NCBI GenBank assembly: GCA_963817945.1
Contig: CAWFQH010000004.1
Coordinates: 310,001-374,000 of the forward strand
Direction: 5' to 3'
Length of the DNA stretch: 64,000 nt
Source: VRUE01 sp963817945
GTDB taxonomy: Bacteria; Actinomycetota; Thermoleophilia; Solirubrobacterales; 70-9
The number at the start of each line of letters is the position of its first letter. The first letter of the stretch is position 1. The notes under the pieces were generated by a model. It was given only the letters and a program-made list of their open reading frames with translations, did not search any database and was not told the DNA's origin. Shown piece after piece: positions 1 through 11,428 of this stretch. The position numbers and the translations under genes were made by a program.

Positions 1-653
1 CGCATGACGTGGAGCAGGTCGTCTTCGCCTCCTCCGACAAGGCCTACGGTGCGAGCCCGGAGCTGCCCTACCGCGAGGACTTTCCGCTGCGCGCCGCCTA
101 CCCCTACGACGCCAGCAAGGCGGCCGCCGACGTCCTCGCACGCAGCTACGCCACGGCTTTTGGGGTGCCGCTCGCGGTCACCCGCTTCGCCAACATCTAC
201 GGCGGCGGCGACCTCAACTTCTCGCGCCTGGTGCCGGAGACCGTCGTCGCCGTCCTCGACGGGCGGGCGCCGGTCATCCGTTCCGACGGCAGCCCCGAGC
301 GCGACTTCCTCCACGTCGACGATGCGGTCTCCGCCTACCTGGCGATCGCCGCCGCGCTCGACGACGGCGCCGCCGGCGAGGCCTTCAACGCGGGCGGCGA
401 ACGCCCTCACTCGGTACGCGAGGTGGTGGAGTTGATTGCCGCCGCGGCCGGCGCAGAGATCGAGCCGGACTTCCAGGGCACCGGTACTCCGGACGGCGAG
501 ATCGACCGGCAGTTCGTCGACTCGACCAAGCTGCGTGAGCTGACCGGCTGGCGCCCCCGGGTTGAGCTGGCCGACGGTCTCAACAGCACCCTCGAGTGGT
601 ACCGAGAGCATCCAGAGGCGCGACCGGCACCGCAGGTGGCACGGCTAGGCTGA
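1..653 (+). CDS. NAD-dependent sugar-nucleotide epimerase/dehydratase (extended SDR), 3' part
   Basis: The reading frame is open from the window edge, so the N-terminal Rossmann part (with the GxxGxxG motif) lies upstream and is not seen. What is present is the C-terminal two thirds of an extended short-chain dehydrogenase: an SSDKAYG strand, the catalytic Tyr-x-x-x-Lys in PYDASK, the sugar-binding NIYGGGDLNFSRLVP loop, and the PVIRSDGSPERDFLHVDD segment typical of CDP-glucose 4,6-dehydratase or related nucleotide-sugar dehydratases and epimerases. Such enzymes make activated deoxysugars for surface polysaccharides in the cytoplasm. The exact substrate cannot be told from this fragment. The gene ends at TGA 651-653, only 5 nt before the next start. 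Confidence 0.85.
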   Translation, partial: HDVEQVVFASSDKAYGASPELPYREDFPLRAAYPYDASKAAADVLARSYATAFGVPLAVTRFANIYGGGDLNFSRLVPETVVAVLDGRAPVIRSDGSPERDFLHVDDAVSAYLAIAAALDDGAAGEAFNAGGERPHSVREVVELIAAAAGAEIEPDFQGTGTPDGEIDRQFVDSTKLRELTGWRPRVELADGLNSTLEWYREHPEARPAPQVARLG

Positions 654-658
654 AGCCC

Positions 659-1456
659 ATGTGTGGGCGCTTCACCGTCACGGCGAAGGACACGAAGAAG
701 ATCGCCGACCGCTTTCAGGTCGAGCTCGAACGCTCGCTGGAGCGGACGTCGTCGGGCGGTGCCGCCCCGCCGGCCAAGGAGCGCGTTGAGAAGGTGGAAT
801 CCTCCCTCGGGCGGTTCAACGTTGCGCCGACGCAGGAGATCCTGACGATCCGCTCCTCGCCCGACCCCGAGGAGGCGGCGCAGGGGGAGCGCGAGGCGCG
901 CCCGATGCGCTGGGGCCTGGTGCCGCGCTGGGCAAAGGACCTCAAGGTCGGCTACCGGATGATCAACGCCAAAGCCGAGAACCTGACCTCGAGCCGCGCC
1001 TATGCGCCGCTGGTCGGCAAGTTCCGCCACCGCTGCTTGATCGTCGCCGACGGCTTCTACGAGTGGATGAAGGCGGAGGACCCGAAGCAGCCGCGGCAAC
1101 CGTGGCGCTTCACGGTCGACGGCGGCGAGCCGTTCGCCTTCGCCGGCCTCTGCACGCGCAAGGAGTGGGAGGACGAGGAGGATCGAGGTTACGACGACGG
1201 CTGGCTCTACAGCTGCACGATCGTGACCACCACGCCCAACGAGGTGGTGGCCAAGGTCCACGACCGGATGCCGGCGATCCTGCCCAGCGTCGAGGCCGAG
1301 GCGGCTTGGCTGAACCCGAGCCTCGAGGCCGAGGACGCGATCGCGATGTGCGCGCCGCTGTCCGCCTCGCGGATGGAAGGAGCGCCGGCCAACCCGAAGC
1401 TGAACAAAGTCGGAAAAGGAATGGAGGAAGGGCCGGAGCTGCTCGTCGCGCCGTAG
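659..1456 (+). CDS. SRAP-domain abasic-site-processing protein (YedK/HMCES family)
   Basis: 265 aa. SRAP proteins form a covalent DNA-protein crosslink with abasic sites in single-stranded DNA through the cysteine exposed after Met removal. The key residues are visible: Cys2 in MCGRFTV, Asn54 in GRFNVAPTQE, Glu135 in DGFYEWM and His201 in AKVHDRMPAIL. I chose the ATG at 659 because the protein must begin Met-Cys; an in-frame start further upstream would bury the cysteine. A TAGGCT hexamer at 646-651 leaves 7 nt to the ATG, which suggests a leaderless transcript. Residues about 22-48 are a charged insertion between the first helix and the NVAPTQ strand. Function is secure at family level. Confidence 0.93.
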   Translation: MCGRFTVTAKDTKKIADRFQVELERSLERTSSGGAAPPAKERVEKVESSLGRFNVAPTQEILTIRSSPDPEEAAQGEREARPMRWGLVPRWAKDLKVGYRMINAKAENLTSSRAYAPLVGKFRHRCLIVADGFYEWMKAEDPKQPRQPWRFTVDGGEPFAFAGLCTRKEWEDEEDRGYDDGWLYSCTIVTTTPNEVVAKVHDRMPAILPSVEAEAAWLNPSLEAEDAIAMCAPLSASRMEGAPANPKLNKVGKGMEEGPELLVAP

Positions 1457-1460
1457 AGGG

Positions 1461-2171
1461 CTAGCCCAAAGAGCCGGCGGTGCGCACGGTCGCAGTGCCG
1501 ACCGCGTTCTCCACCGTGCAGGCGACGCTTCCGGAGGGGGCTCGCGTCGTTTTCCAGAAGGAGGCGAAGCCGAGGATCACGGGCTCGTCGGGGCGGCCCT
1601 CCGGCAGCCCCCACTGCCATCCCATCGAATCGGTCCGGTGCTTCTCCCAGGTGCCGACGACCCGGGGCAGGTCGGTGTAGGCGTCAAAGGCATCCCCGAG
1701 TTCGAGCGACGCGTATTCGCCGCCGCTGATACGGAACTTCAGCCCGACGCGATCGGGGACTTCCTGCTTGGTGAGGCTCTCTTCGCTGGTCGAGCGAGGA
1801 AATGCACCACGGTTGTCACCGGTGCGCGCCAGTTCTGCGCCATCCCCACGCATCGTGCAGCCGACGCGGGCCTGCCCGACCGCCGAGCCGGCGTCGATCC
1901 GCAGCACCGCTGCGAGGCGGAAGATGCGTTCGCCGTTGATGTTCGCTTCGGTCACGCGCAGCCCCGAATCCTCCAGCTTCATCGAGCCCCCGCCGGAGAT
2001 CGGCGCCGGCCTCGAGTCGGCCAACGCGCCGCGCGCCGCCCATTCGACCTCCACCCAGGCTCCGCCGCTCTCGTCGGTGGAGAGCAGCCAGGCCGCGAGC
2101 GTCGCCACGAGGCCCACGGCAACCACTGCAAGCGCTCCTCTCGGGAGATGCGAGTCGGGGGCCGGCTCCAC
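1461..2171 (-). CDS. Membrane-anchored hypothetical protein
   Basis: 236 aa, family not recognised. The N-terminus has one hydrophobic segment (about residues 12-30, GALAVVAVGLVATLAAWLLS) after a short polar stretch, then a mostly polar, probably extracellular beta-rich region with a cysteine in VGCTMRG and another in VACTVEN that could form a disulfide. No Pro-rich linker or catalytic motif is visible. It converges on the SRAP gene with only 4 nt between the stop codons, and is divergent from the small gene at 2286. Coding status is supported by length, the signal-anchor and the lack of a competing frame. Confidence 0.6.
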   Translation of the reverse strand: MEPAPDSHLPRGALAVVAVGLVATLAAWLLSTDESGGAWVEVEWAARGALADSRPAPISGGGSMKLEDSGLRVTEANINGERIFRLAAVLRIDAGSAVGQARVGCTMRGDGAELARTGDNRGAFPRSTSEESLTKQEVPDRVGLKFRISGGEYASLELGDAFDAYTDLPRVVGTWEKHRTDSMGWQWGLPEGRPDEPVILGFASFWKTTRAPSGSVACTVENAVGTATVRTAGSLG

Positions 2172-2285
2172 GGGGCGGTATTAGACACGACGGTCGCGAC
2201 GCCCTGCGTGATCTGTCGCGAAGAATTTCCAGAATCGGCACGTTCGCGCCTTGTTCGGTGGGTCGATGCCCGCCACGATCGCCGT

Positions 2286-2687
2286 ATGCCGATCAAGACA
2301 GTGGGCAAGAAGAAATGGGAAGGGCGGATGCTTCCCTCCTACGAGCCGGTCTGGGAGCCGCTGCTGAACTTCGCGCCCAACCACGTCGATGACTTCATGT
2401 GGATGTTCGCGGTCGAGCTCGAGGATGGGCGCCGCCTCCACGCCTACAAGCACTGGTGGACGAGACGCTACGTCCACCTCACCGGCACAGGCCGCGTCTT
2501 CGTCTTCGAGCATCGGGGCGACCTCGATGACCCCGGCTGGTACCTCGAAGCAAACCCGATCTGGCTCCTCCAGCTGGTCCTGCCCAGTGGCGAGCAGCTC
2601 GTCCACTACCACCGCTTCTTGGAACGCGCCCGGCAGGATTCGAACCTGCGGCCTTCGCCTCCGGAGGGCGACGCTCTATCCAGCTGA
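2286..2687 (+). CDS. Small hypothetical protein whose 3' end overlaps a tRNA gene
   Basis: 133 aa by the open frame, not recognised. The N-terminal 110 residues look like a real compact domain rich in Trp, Tyr and His (WEPLLNF, FMWMFAVELEDGRRLHAYKHWW, LVHYHRFL). The last 20 or so residues, starting RARQDSNLRPSPP, are simply the antisense reading of the tRNA-Arg gene at 2625-2698. Either the true gene terminates inside the tRNA, as the frame says, or an insertion upstream of the tRNA removed the original stop codon. ATG 2286 follows a GATCGCCGT context with no ribosome binding site, so the start is uncertain. Confidence 0.5.
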   Translation: MPIKTVGKKKWEGRMLPSYEPVWEPLLNFAPNHVDDFMWMFAVELEDGRRLHAYKHWWTRRYVHLTGTGRVFVFEHRGDLDDPGWYLEANPIWLLQLVLPSGEQLVHYHRFLERARQDSNLRPSPPEGDALSS

Positions 2688-2698
2688 GCTACGGGCGC
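2625..2698 (-). tRNA. tRNA-Arg(CCG)
   Basis: On the minus strand the sequence folds into a full 74-nt cloverleaf: a 7-bp acceptor stem (GCGCCCG with CGGGCGC), a D arm with GCTC/GAGC, a 5-bp anticodon stem TCGCC/GGCGA, and a T arm GCAGG-TTCGAAT-CCTGC. The anticodon loop CTCCGGA gives anticodon CCG, reading CGG (Arg). Position 73 is G and the 3' CCA is not encoded. Its promoter must lie in 2699-2779, which it shares with the divergent nuclease gene. Confidence 0.95.
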
Positions 2699-2738
2699 GT
2701 ACGTTGGAGCTTAGTTCTTTGCTGCGGACCCGACCGAG

Positions 2739-2752
2739 CGAACACATGTTCC
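2739..2752. promoter_or_regulatory. Candidate LexA (SOS) box
   Basis: CGAACACATGTTCC matches at every position the published Gram-positive LexA/DinR consensus CGAACRNRYGTTYC and resembles the actinobacterial form (GAAC-N4-GTTC). It lies 27 nt upstream of the nuclease ATG at 2780 and between that gene and the divergent tRNA, where a promoter is expected. A TAGACA hexamer at 2762-2767 could be the -10. The match is seen in sequence; regulation by LexA is inferred. Confidence 0.6.
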
Positions 2753-2779
2753 GTCCAGGTGTAGACATAAGGTTTCGCA

Positions 2780-3250
2780 ATGGCAAGGGCGGGAAGCGGC
2801 AACACGGGCGAGGCGATGGTGCTGGCTGCTCTGGTGCGGCGCGGATTCGACGTGCTAGTGCCGTTTGGCGAGGGCCTGGCGTATGACTTGGCCGTCGATC
2901 TCGAAGGCAAGTGCTTCCTGAGGATTCAATGCAAGACGGCCTGGCCACAGCGAGGTTGCCTGGTCTTCAACTCGCGCACCACCGACCACGGCCGGGGTCG
3001 ACAGTCCTACCGCGGCCTGGCCGACATATTCGGCGTCTACTTTCCCCCATCCGGCTCCGTGTACCTCGTCCCGATCGACGCCGTTGCTGAGTTCGCTGGT
3101 CGACTACGGCTGAAACCGACCCTGAACAACCAGATCAAAGGCGTCCGCTTCGCCGTCGAGTTCGAGATCGATCGTTGGTCGATGGACTCGCTGCGAGAGA
3201 TCACCGCGGCCACCGCACGCAAGGAAGAGCCGTTGGCAACTGTCGCGTAG
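2780..3250 (+). CDS. Small PD-(D/E)XK-fold nuclease-like protein
   Basis: 156 aa. The N-terminal half has the arrangement of a minimal PD-(D/E)XK nuclease: Glu11 in a first helix (GNTGEAMVLAALVRRGFDV), Asp36 in YDLAVD, and Gln50-x-Lys52 in FLRIQCKTAW. This layout resembles the small PDDEXK_5-type proteins related to group I intron endonucleases. It would bind or cut DNA in the cytoplasm. There is no partner methylase or helicase nearby, so it is not obviously a restriction system. Its position beside a tRNA gene and behind a LexA-like box suggests a mobile or DNA-damage-linked origin. Specificity is unknown. Confidence 0.65.
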   Translation: MARAGSGNTGEAMVLAALVRRGFDVLVPFGEGLAYDLAVDLEGKCFLRIQCKTAWPQRGCLVFNSRTTDHGRGRQSYRGLADIFGVYFPPSGSVYLVPIDAVAEFAGRLRLKPTLNNQIKGVRFAVEFEIDRWSMDSLREITAATARKEEPLATVA

Positions 3251-3260
3251 GCTCGCGGCA

Positions 3261-4256
3261 ATGGAACTCTCGGTCGCCTTCCTCGGCACGGGTGGGGCCG
3301 TGCCCTCGGCGCGGCGCTCGACCGCGAGCGTGCTCGTCGCCCGCGGTGGGGAACGGCTGTTGTTCGACTGCGGCGAGGGGACGCAGCGGCAAATGCAGCG
3401 CTCGTTGGGCCTGGTCCAGGTCGACGAGATCTACCTAACCCACTTCCATGCCGACCACATCCTCGGCCTGCCCGGTCTGCTGAAAACGTACGACCTGACC
3501 GAGCGCGAGCGGCCGCTTACCATCTACGGCCCGCGCGGCCTGATCGATCTCTTCAAGACTATGCACCGGATCGTCGGCCGGCTCGACTTCAAGCTCGATT
3601 TGGTTGAGTTGGAGCCCGGCGACTCGATGGCGCTCGAGGGGGCCGACCTTCGCGCCTTTCCAGTCGAGCACAGCGTTCGCGCGCTGGGCTACTCCCTGGT
3701 CGAGGAGGACCGTCCCGGGCGCTTCGACCCCGAGGCCGCGAAGCGCCTCGGGGTGCAGGAAGGGCCCGCCTTCGCCGCCCTGCAGAGGGGCGAGCCGGTG
3801 GCGGGGACGATGGGGCCGGTCCATCCGCAAGACGTGATGGGCCCATCCCGGGGTGGTCGCAGTCTGGCGATCACCGGCGACACGGCGCCCTGCCGTGCGA
3901 CCGTCGAGGCCGCCCGTGGGGCTGAGCTGCTGATCCACGACGCCAGCTTCGCCGAGGAGGAGGTGCAGCGCGCCGCCGACACCGGCCACTCGACCGTTGG
4001 CCAGGCCGCCGCCGTCGCCCGCGAGGCCGAGGTGAAGATGCTCGCCCTCGTCCACATCTCCTCCCGCTACCACGTCGGCAAGGTGCTGGAGGAGGCCCAG
4101 GAGGTCTTCGAGGCGACGATCGCCCCTCGCGACTTCGACCAGATCGATATTCCCTTTCCCGAGCGCGGAGAACCGAAGCTGATCCAAAACGGAGCCCGCG
4201 AGCGTAGCGAGGGCCCTACCTTGCGCGACACGACCGAGACCCCAGCCGCCGACTGA
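3261..4256 (+). CDS. rnz: Ribonuclease Z
   Basis: 331 aa, near the family's usual 300-320. It endonucleolytically removes the 3' trailer from tRNA precursors so that CCA can be added, which fits tRNAs without encoded CCA such as the one at 2625. The metallo-beta-lactamase signature is HFHADHILGLPGLL (about residues 61-74), with further metal ligands in a LAITGDT strand, HDASF and LVHISSRY near the C-terminus. A TAGGCT hexamer at 3248-3253 leaves 7 nt to ATG 3261, so the transcript may be leaderless. The C-terminal 20 residues are a disordered polar tail. Confidence 0.95.
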   Translation: MELSVAFLGTGGAVPSARRSTASVLVARGGERLLFDCGEGTQRQMQRSLGLVQVDEIYLTHFHADHILGLPGLLKTYDLTERERPLTIYGPRGLIDLFKTMHRIVGRLDFKLDLVELEPGDSMALEGADLRAFPVEHSVRALGYSLVEEDRPGRFDPEAAKRLGVQEGPAFAALQRGEPVAGTMGPVHPQDVMGPSRGGRSLAITGDTAPCRATVEAARGAELLIHDASFAEEEVQRAADTGHSTVGQAAAVAREAEVKMLALVHISSRYHVGKVLEEAQEVFEATIAPRDFDQIDIPFPERGEPKLIQNGARERSEGPTLRDTTETPAAD

Positions 4257-4283
4257 CGCCGGACAGCGATGCTAGGCTGACGC

Positions 4284-4319
4284 CGTCCTTTAACCCGGTC
4301 CCGCGAGGCCAGGAAGGAG
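4284..4319 (+). promoter_or_regulatory. PyrR-binding RNA element overlapping the pyrR ribosome binding site
   Basis: The leader reads CCTTTAACCCGGTCCCGCG then AGGCCAGGAAGG. This follows the conserved PyrR binding loop, with UCC-NGNGAGG in a hairpin closed by CCUU...AAGG. The 3' strand of the stem contains the Shine-Dalgarno GGAAGGAG just ahead of GTG 4330. PyrR binding in the presence of UMP would therefore hide the ribosome binding site. That matches the translational repression known from Mycobacterium smegmatis rather than Bacillus attenuation, and no terminator hairpin follows. A TAGGCT -10-like hexamer lies at 4273-4278. Element identity is strong; the mechanism is inferred. Confidence 0.85.
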
Positions 4320-4329
4320 CAAAACCCGA

Positions 4330-4890
4330 GTGAGCGAGAAGGTCGTGCTCGAGCGCGACGACCTGAGGCGAACGCTGCGGCGGATCGCCCACGAGATCGC
4401 CGAGAAGAACCCGGTTTCCGACAGCTTGGCGATCGTCGGTATCCACACGCGCGGCGCCTTCCTCGCCCGTCGCCTGCACGCCCTGCTGGGCGAGATGACC
4501 GAGAGCGAGCTGCCGATCGGGGACCTCGACATCTCCTTCTACCGCGACGACGTCGGCGCCAAGGGCCCGACCTCGCAGCCGGTTGTGCACGCCTCCCACG
4601 TCGACTTCGATTTCAGTGCTCGCACCGTCGTCCTGGTCGACGACGTCCTCTTCACCGGCCGCACCGTTCGCGCCGCGATCGAGGCCCTCTTCGACTACGG
4701 CCGGCCGCAGCGAGTCCAGCTCGCCGTCCTCTGCGACCGCGGTCACCGCGAGCTGCCGATCCGCCCCGACTACGTCGGCAAGAACCTGCCGACGGCGCGC
4801 GGCGAGCGGGTCAACGTGCGCCTCGAGGAGCTCGACGAGATCGACGAGGTGACGATCTCCGAGCCCTGCGCGGCGGAGGCGCTCGCATGA
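4330..4890 (+). CDS. pyrR: PyrR, pyrimidine operon RNA-binding regulator / uracil phosphoribosyltransferase
   Basis: 186 aa, standard length. PyrR binds UMP/UTP and pyr mRNA, and also converts uracil plus PRPP to UMP. The PRPP-binding motif is TVVLVDDVLFTGRTVRAAIEAL (about residues 100-120); the DISFYRDD loop and the basic NLPTARGERVNV strand are typical of the family. The GTG start is set by the GGAAGGAG ribosome binding site embedded in the PyrR RNA element. It is the first gene of the pyrimidine operon and overlaps pyrB by ATGA, so repression of pyrR translation would propagate downstream by coupling. Confidence 0.97.
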   Translation: MSEKVVLERDDLRRTLRRIAHEIAEKNPVSDSLAIVGIHTRGAFLARRLHALLGEMTESELPIGDLDISFYRDDVGAKGPTSQPVVHASHVDFDFSARTVVLVDDVLFTGRTVRAAIEALFDYGRPQRVQLAVLCDRGHRELPIRPDYVGKNLPTARGERVNVRLEELDEIDEVTISEPCAAEALA

Positions 4891-5846
4891 AACACCTGCT
4901 GGGGATCGACCGGCTCTCCCGTGAGGAGATCGAGGCGATCCTCGATCGCGCCGAGAGCTTCGCCGAGGTCGGCCGCCGCGACATCAAAAAGGTGCCGACC
5001 CTGCGCGGGCGCACCGTCGTCAGCCTCTTCTACGAGGGGAGCACACGCACGTCCTCGTCCTTCGAGCTGGCGGCGAAGCGGCTCTCCGCCGACCTGATCT
5101 CGATCAAGGCCAGCGGCTCGGCGGTCGACAAGGGCGAGTCGCTGAAGGACACGGTGGCGACCCTCTCCGCCTACGACCCCGCCGCGATCGTCATCCGCCA
5201 CCCCTACGCAGGGGCGGCGCAGATGGTCGCCGGCTGGACGGAGGCCGCGGTCGTCAACGCCGGCGACGGCAAGCACGAGCACCCGAGTCAGGCGCTGCTC
5301 GACCTCTTCACCCTGCGGCGGCGCCTGGGCTCGCTGGAGGGGAAGCGGATCTGGATCGTCGGCGACGTCCTCCACAGCAGGGTGGCCCGCTCCAACCTCG
5401 CCGCCTTCCAGGCGATGGGGGCGAAGGTGACCGTCTGCGGCCCGCCGACCCTGATCCCGCGCGGGATCGAGGCGCTTGGCTGCGCGATCTCCTACTCCCT
5501 TGACGATCTCGGCGAGGCCGACGTCGTCTACGCCTTGCGGATGCAGAAAGAGCGGATGACCGAGAGCTTCGTTCCCTCCCTACGCGAGTACGCCTCTCAC
5601 TTCCAGATCGATACCCGTCGCCTCGGCCCGCGCCAGCTCCTGATGCACCCCGGCCCGGTCAACCGCGGCGTAGAGCTCTCCGGCGATGCGGTCGACTCGC
5701 CCCAGTCGCTGATTACCGAGCAGGTGGCGGCGGGGCTGATCGTGCGCATGGCGATCCTCTACGAGCTGCTGGCAACTCGTGGTCGGCCCGAGCCCGTCGA
5801 GGGCGAGGGCGCCGAGCAGCCCACCCCGATAGGGCAGCCGGCGTGA
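4887..5846 (+). CDS. pyrB: Aspartate carbamoyltransferase catalytic chain
   Basis: 319 aa. It condenses carbamoyl phosphate and aspartate, the committed step of pyrimidine synthesis. The carbamoyl-phosphate loop EGSTRTSSSFE and the HPSQALLDLFT motif (His-Pro-x-Gln) are present, as is the HPGPVNRGVE loop near the C-terminus. There is no regulatory chain gene (pyrI), as is usual where dihydroorotase is encoded next door. The ATG overlaps the pyrR stop by 4 nt. Confidence 0.97.
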   Translation: MKHLLGIDRLSREEIEAILDRAESFAEVGRRDIKKVPTLRGRTVVSLFYEGSTRTSSSFELAAKRLSADLISIKASGSAVDKGESLKDTVATLSAYDPAAIVIRHPYAGAAQMVAGWTEAAVVNAGDGKHEHPSQALLDLFTLRRRLGSLEGKRIWIVGDVLHSRVARSNLAAFQAMGAKVTVCGPPTLIPRGIEALGCAISYSLDDLGEADVVYALRMQKERMTESFVPSLREYASHFQIDTRRLGPRQLLMHPGPVNRGVELSGDAVDSPQSLITEQVAAGLIVRMAILYELLATRGRPEPVEGEGAEQPTPIGQPA

Positions 5847-7192
5847 GCTTCGCCGCGGCGCTCGACATGCGCTCCGGCGAGGGCGCGGAGCTGATCCTGC
5901 GCGGGGCGCGAGTCCTGGACCCGGTTGCCGGCATCGACGCTGCCCACGACGTCGTCATCCGCGGCGGCCTTATCGCCGAGCTGGTGGCGCCGGGGGCCGG
6001 CGCGGCCGAGGGGGCAGAGGAGGTGGACGCCGAGGGGCTGCATGCCTTCCCCGCCTTCTTCGACCCGCACGTCCACCTACGTACCCCCGGCCAGGAGCAC
6101 AAGGAGGACCTAGAGACCGGTACCCGCGCCGCGGCCGCGGGCGGCTACTGCGGGGTGCTGGCGATGGCCAATACCGACCCGCCCGTCTCGACCCCGGCCG
6201 ACATCGAGGCCCTGCGTGAGGCCGCCCGCGAGCAGGCCAGTATCCCGGTCGGCTTCCTCGCCACCGTGACCCGCGGCATGGAGGGTGAGGAGCTGACCGA
6301 GATGGCGGCGCTGCGCGACGCCGGTGCACTCGGCTTTAGCGACGACGGCCTGCCGCTGCGCAACGCCCGGGTGCTGCGCCGCGCGCTCCAATACCAGCGC
6401 CTTTGCGGCGGCACGATTGCCCTCCATGAGGAGGACCCAGAGCTCTCGGGCGCTGGCGTCATGCACGAGGGCCCGGTCTCCGCCGCCCTCGGCTTGGCCG
6501 GTATCCCCTCAGTCTCAGAGTCGACGATGATTGCTCGCGATGCGGCCCTCGCCGCCTATGTGGGGGCCCGCATCCACGTCCAGCACCTCTCCGCGGCCGA
6601 GTCGGTCGACGCGGTGCGCAACGCAAAGGCGGCCGGGGTGGCGATCAGCTGCGAGGCCAGCCCGCATCACCTCTGCCTCACTGACGAGGAGGTTCGCAGC
6701 CTCGACCCCCAGCGCTTCAAGATGAACCCGCCGCTGCGCTCTGAGGCCGACCGGCAGGCCCTGATCGAGGGGCTGCGGGACGGCACGGTCGACTGCATCG
6801 CCACCGACCACGCTCCCCACGCGGCAGAGGAGAAGGAGGTCCCCTTCGAGCAGGCGGCGATGGGCGTGACCGGGCTGGAGACCGCCTTCGCCGCGCTCCA
6901 CACCTACCTCGTCGCACCGGGCGTCCTCGACCTCGGCGTCGTGGTCGAGCGGATGTCGGGCGGCACCGCGCCCTTTGGCCTGGAGCGGCCCAGCCTCGCT
7001 CCCGGCAGCGAGGCCAACGTCGCCCTCTGCGACCTCGGCGCCACCTGGACCGTCGGCGAGGAGGGCTACGAGAGCCGCTCCGACAACTCCTGGTGCGCCG
7101 GTCGCGAGTTGACCGGCAGGGTCCTGATGACCGTCGCCGGCGGCCAAGTTGCCTACCGCTTGCGCTCCTTCTCCCTGGGGGTCGCCTCGTGA
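5843..7192 (+). CDS. pyrC: Dihydroorotase, class I
   Basis: 449 aa. It closes carbamoyl aspartate to dihydroorotate. The zinc ligands are in FDPHVHLRTPG, with further residues in HEEDPEL, HVQHLSAAESV, SCEASPHHLC and the catalytic Asp of CIATDHAPH. GTG 5843 overlaps the pyrB stop by 4 nt (GTGA). In many bacteria class I dihydroorotase associates with aspartate carbamoyltransferase, which fits the pyrB-pyrC order. Confidence 0.96.
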   Translation: MSFAAALDMRSGEGAELILRGARVLDPVAGIDAAHDVVIRGGLIAELVAPGAGAAEGAEEVDAEGLHAFPAFFDPHVHLRTPGQEHKEDLETGTRAAAAGGYCGVLAMANTDPPVSTPADIEALREAAREQASIPVGFLATVTRGMEGEELTEMAALRDAGALGFSDDGLPLRNARVLRRALQYQRLCGGTIALHEEDPELSGAGVMHEGPVSAALGLAGIPSVSESTMIARDAALAAYVGARIHVQHLSAAESVDAVRNAKAAGVAISCEASPHHLCLTDEEVRSLDPQRFKMNPPLRSEADRQALIEGLRDGTVDCIATDHAPHAAEEKEVPFEQAAMGVTGLETAFAALHTYLVAPGVLDLGVVVERMSGGTAPFGLERPSLAPGSEANVALCDLGATWTVGEEGYESRSDNSWCAGRELTGRVLMTVAGGQVAYRLRSFSLGVAS

Positions 7193-8296
7193 GCGCCGGC
7201 TACCTGCTCCTCGAGGACGGGATGCGCTTCGACGGTGAGCTCTGCGCGCACCGGGAACCGGTCACCGGCGAGGTCGTCTTCAACACGGCGATGACCGGTT
7301 ACCAGGAGTCGGTCACCGATCCGTCCTACGCCGGCCAAATCATCGTCTTCACCTATCCGCTGATCGGCAACTACGGCGTCTCCGCCGAGGCGATGGAGTC
7401 CGATCGAGTGCACGCCCGCGGCGTCGTCATGCGCGAGGCCAAGAACGGCGAGGACGTCGCCAGCGCCGAGGGCGGCTGGCTCGATTGGCTCGACGACTGC
7501 GGCACGCCGGCGATCTCGGGGATCGACACCAGGGCACTCGTCCGCCACATCCGCGACCGCGGCGCGATGCGCGGCGGCATCTTCGCTGCCGAGACGGCAG
7601 AGGCCGAGGCGCGTGAACGAGTCGCCGCCGAGCCGTCGATGGCTGGTGCCGACCTGGCCCGCACAGTGACCCCGCCCGAGCCCGTCCACTTCGAGGGGGA
7701 CGGCCAGCACGTGGTGGGGCTCGACACCGGTGTCAAGCTCAACATCGTCCGCGAACTGCGCGAGCGCGGCTGCCGCTTGACCCTGTTGCCCTGCACGAGC
7801 AGCGCCGCCGACGTCCTTGCCGAGGAGCCCGACGTTGTCTTCCTCGCCAACGGGCCTGGCGATCCCGGTGCCCTCGACTACGTCGTCGACACCGTCCGCG
7901 AGCTGGTCGGTGTCAAGCCCCTCTTCGGGATTTGCCTCGGACACCAGTTGCTCTGCCGCGCCGTCGGCCTGGACACCTTCAAGCTGCCCTTCGGCCACCG
8001 CGGCGCCAACCATCCGGTCAAGGAGCTGGCCAGCGGTCGCATCGAGATCACCTCCCAGAACCACGGCTTCGCCGTGCAGGGGCCCGACGGTGAGCCACGG
8101 ATCGAGGCCGACGAGCCGGTCCGCTGGGAAACCGACTTCGGCGCCGCCGAGCTCTCCCACCTGAACCTCTACGACCGCACCGTCGAGGGACTGGTCCTGC
8201 GCGAGGTCGGCGCGGCGACCGTCCAGTACCACCCCGAGGCGGGGCCGGGGCCGCACGACGCCCGCCACCTCTTTGACAGCTTTCTTGAGCTGGCGC

Positions 8297-8304
<8 letters not shown>
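7189..8304 (+). CDS. carA: Carbamoyl-phosphate synthase small (glutaminase) subunit
   Basis: 371 aa. It hydrolyses glutamine and channels ammonia to CarB. The class I glutaminase triad is visible: Cys in LFGICLGHQLL and His-x-Glu in VQYHPEAGPGPHD. The N-terminal domain (GYLLLEDGMRFDGE, FNTAMTGYQESVTDPSYAGQIIVFTYP) is standard. GTG 7189 was preferred over an in-frame start 96 nt upstream because it gives the normal N-terminus and overlaps the pyrC stop by 4 nt (GTGA). Confidence 0.96.

Positions 8305-11416
<3,112 letters not shown>

Positions 11417-11428
<12 letters not shown>

Noticed and set aside
407..1261. Long minus-strand open frame over the SRAP gene
   Set aside because: It is the antisense shadow of a gene with all its catalytic residues; the translation has no recognisable fold and is biased by the GC-rich codons of the real gene.
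2620..2780. tRNA-Arg as the attachment site of an integrative element
   Set aside because: No integrase and no second copy of the tRNA 3' end within the window.
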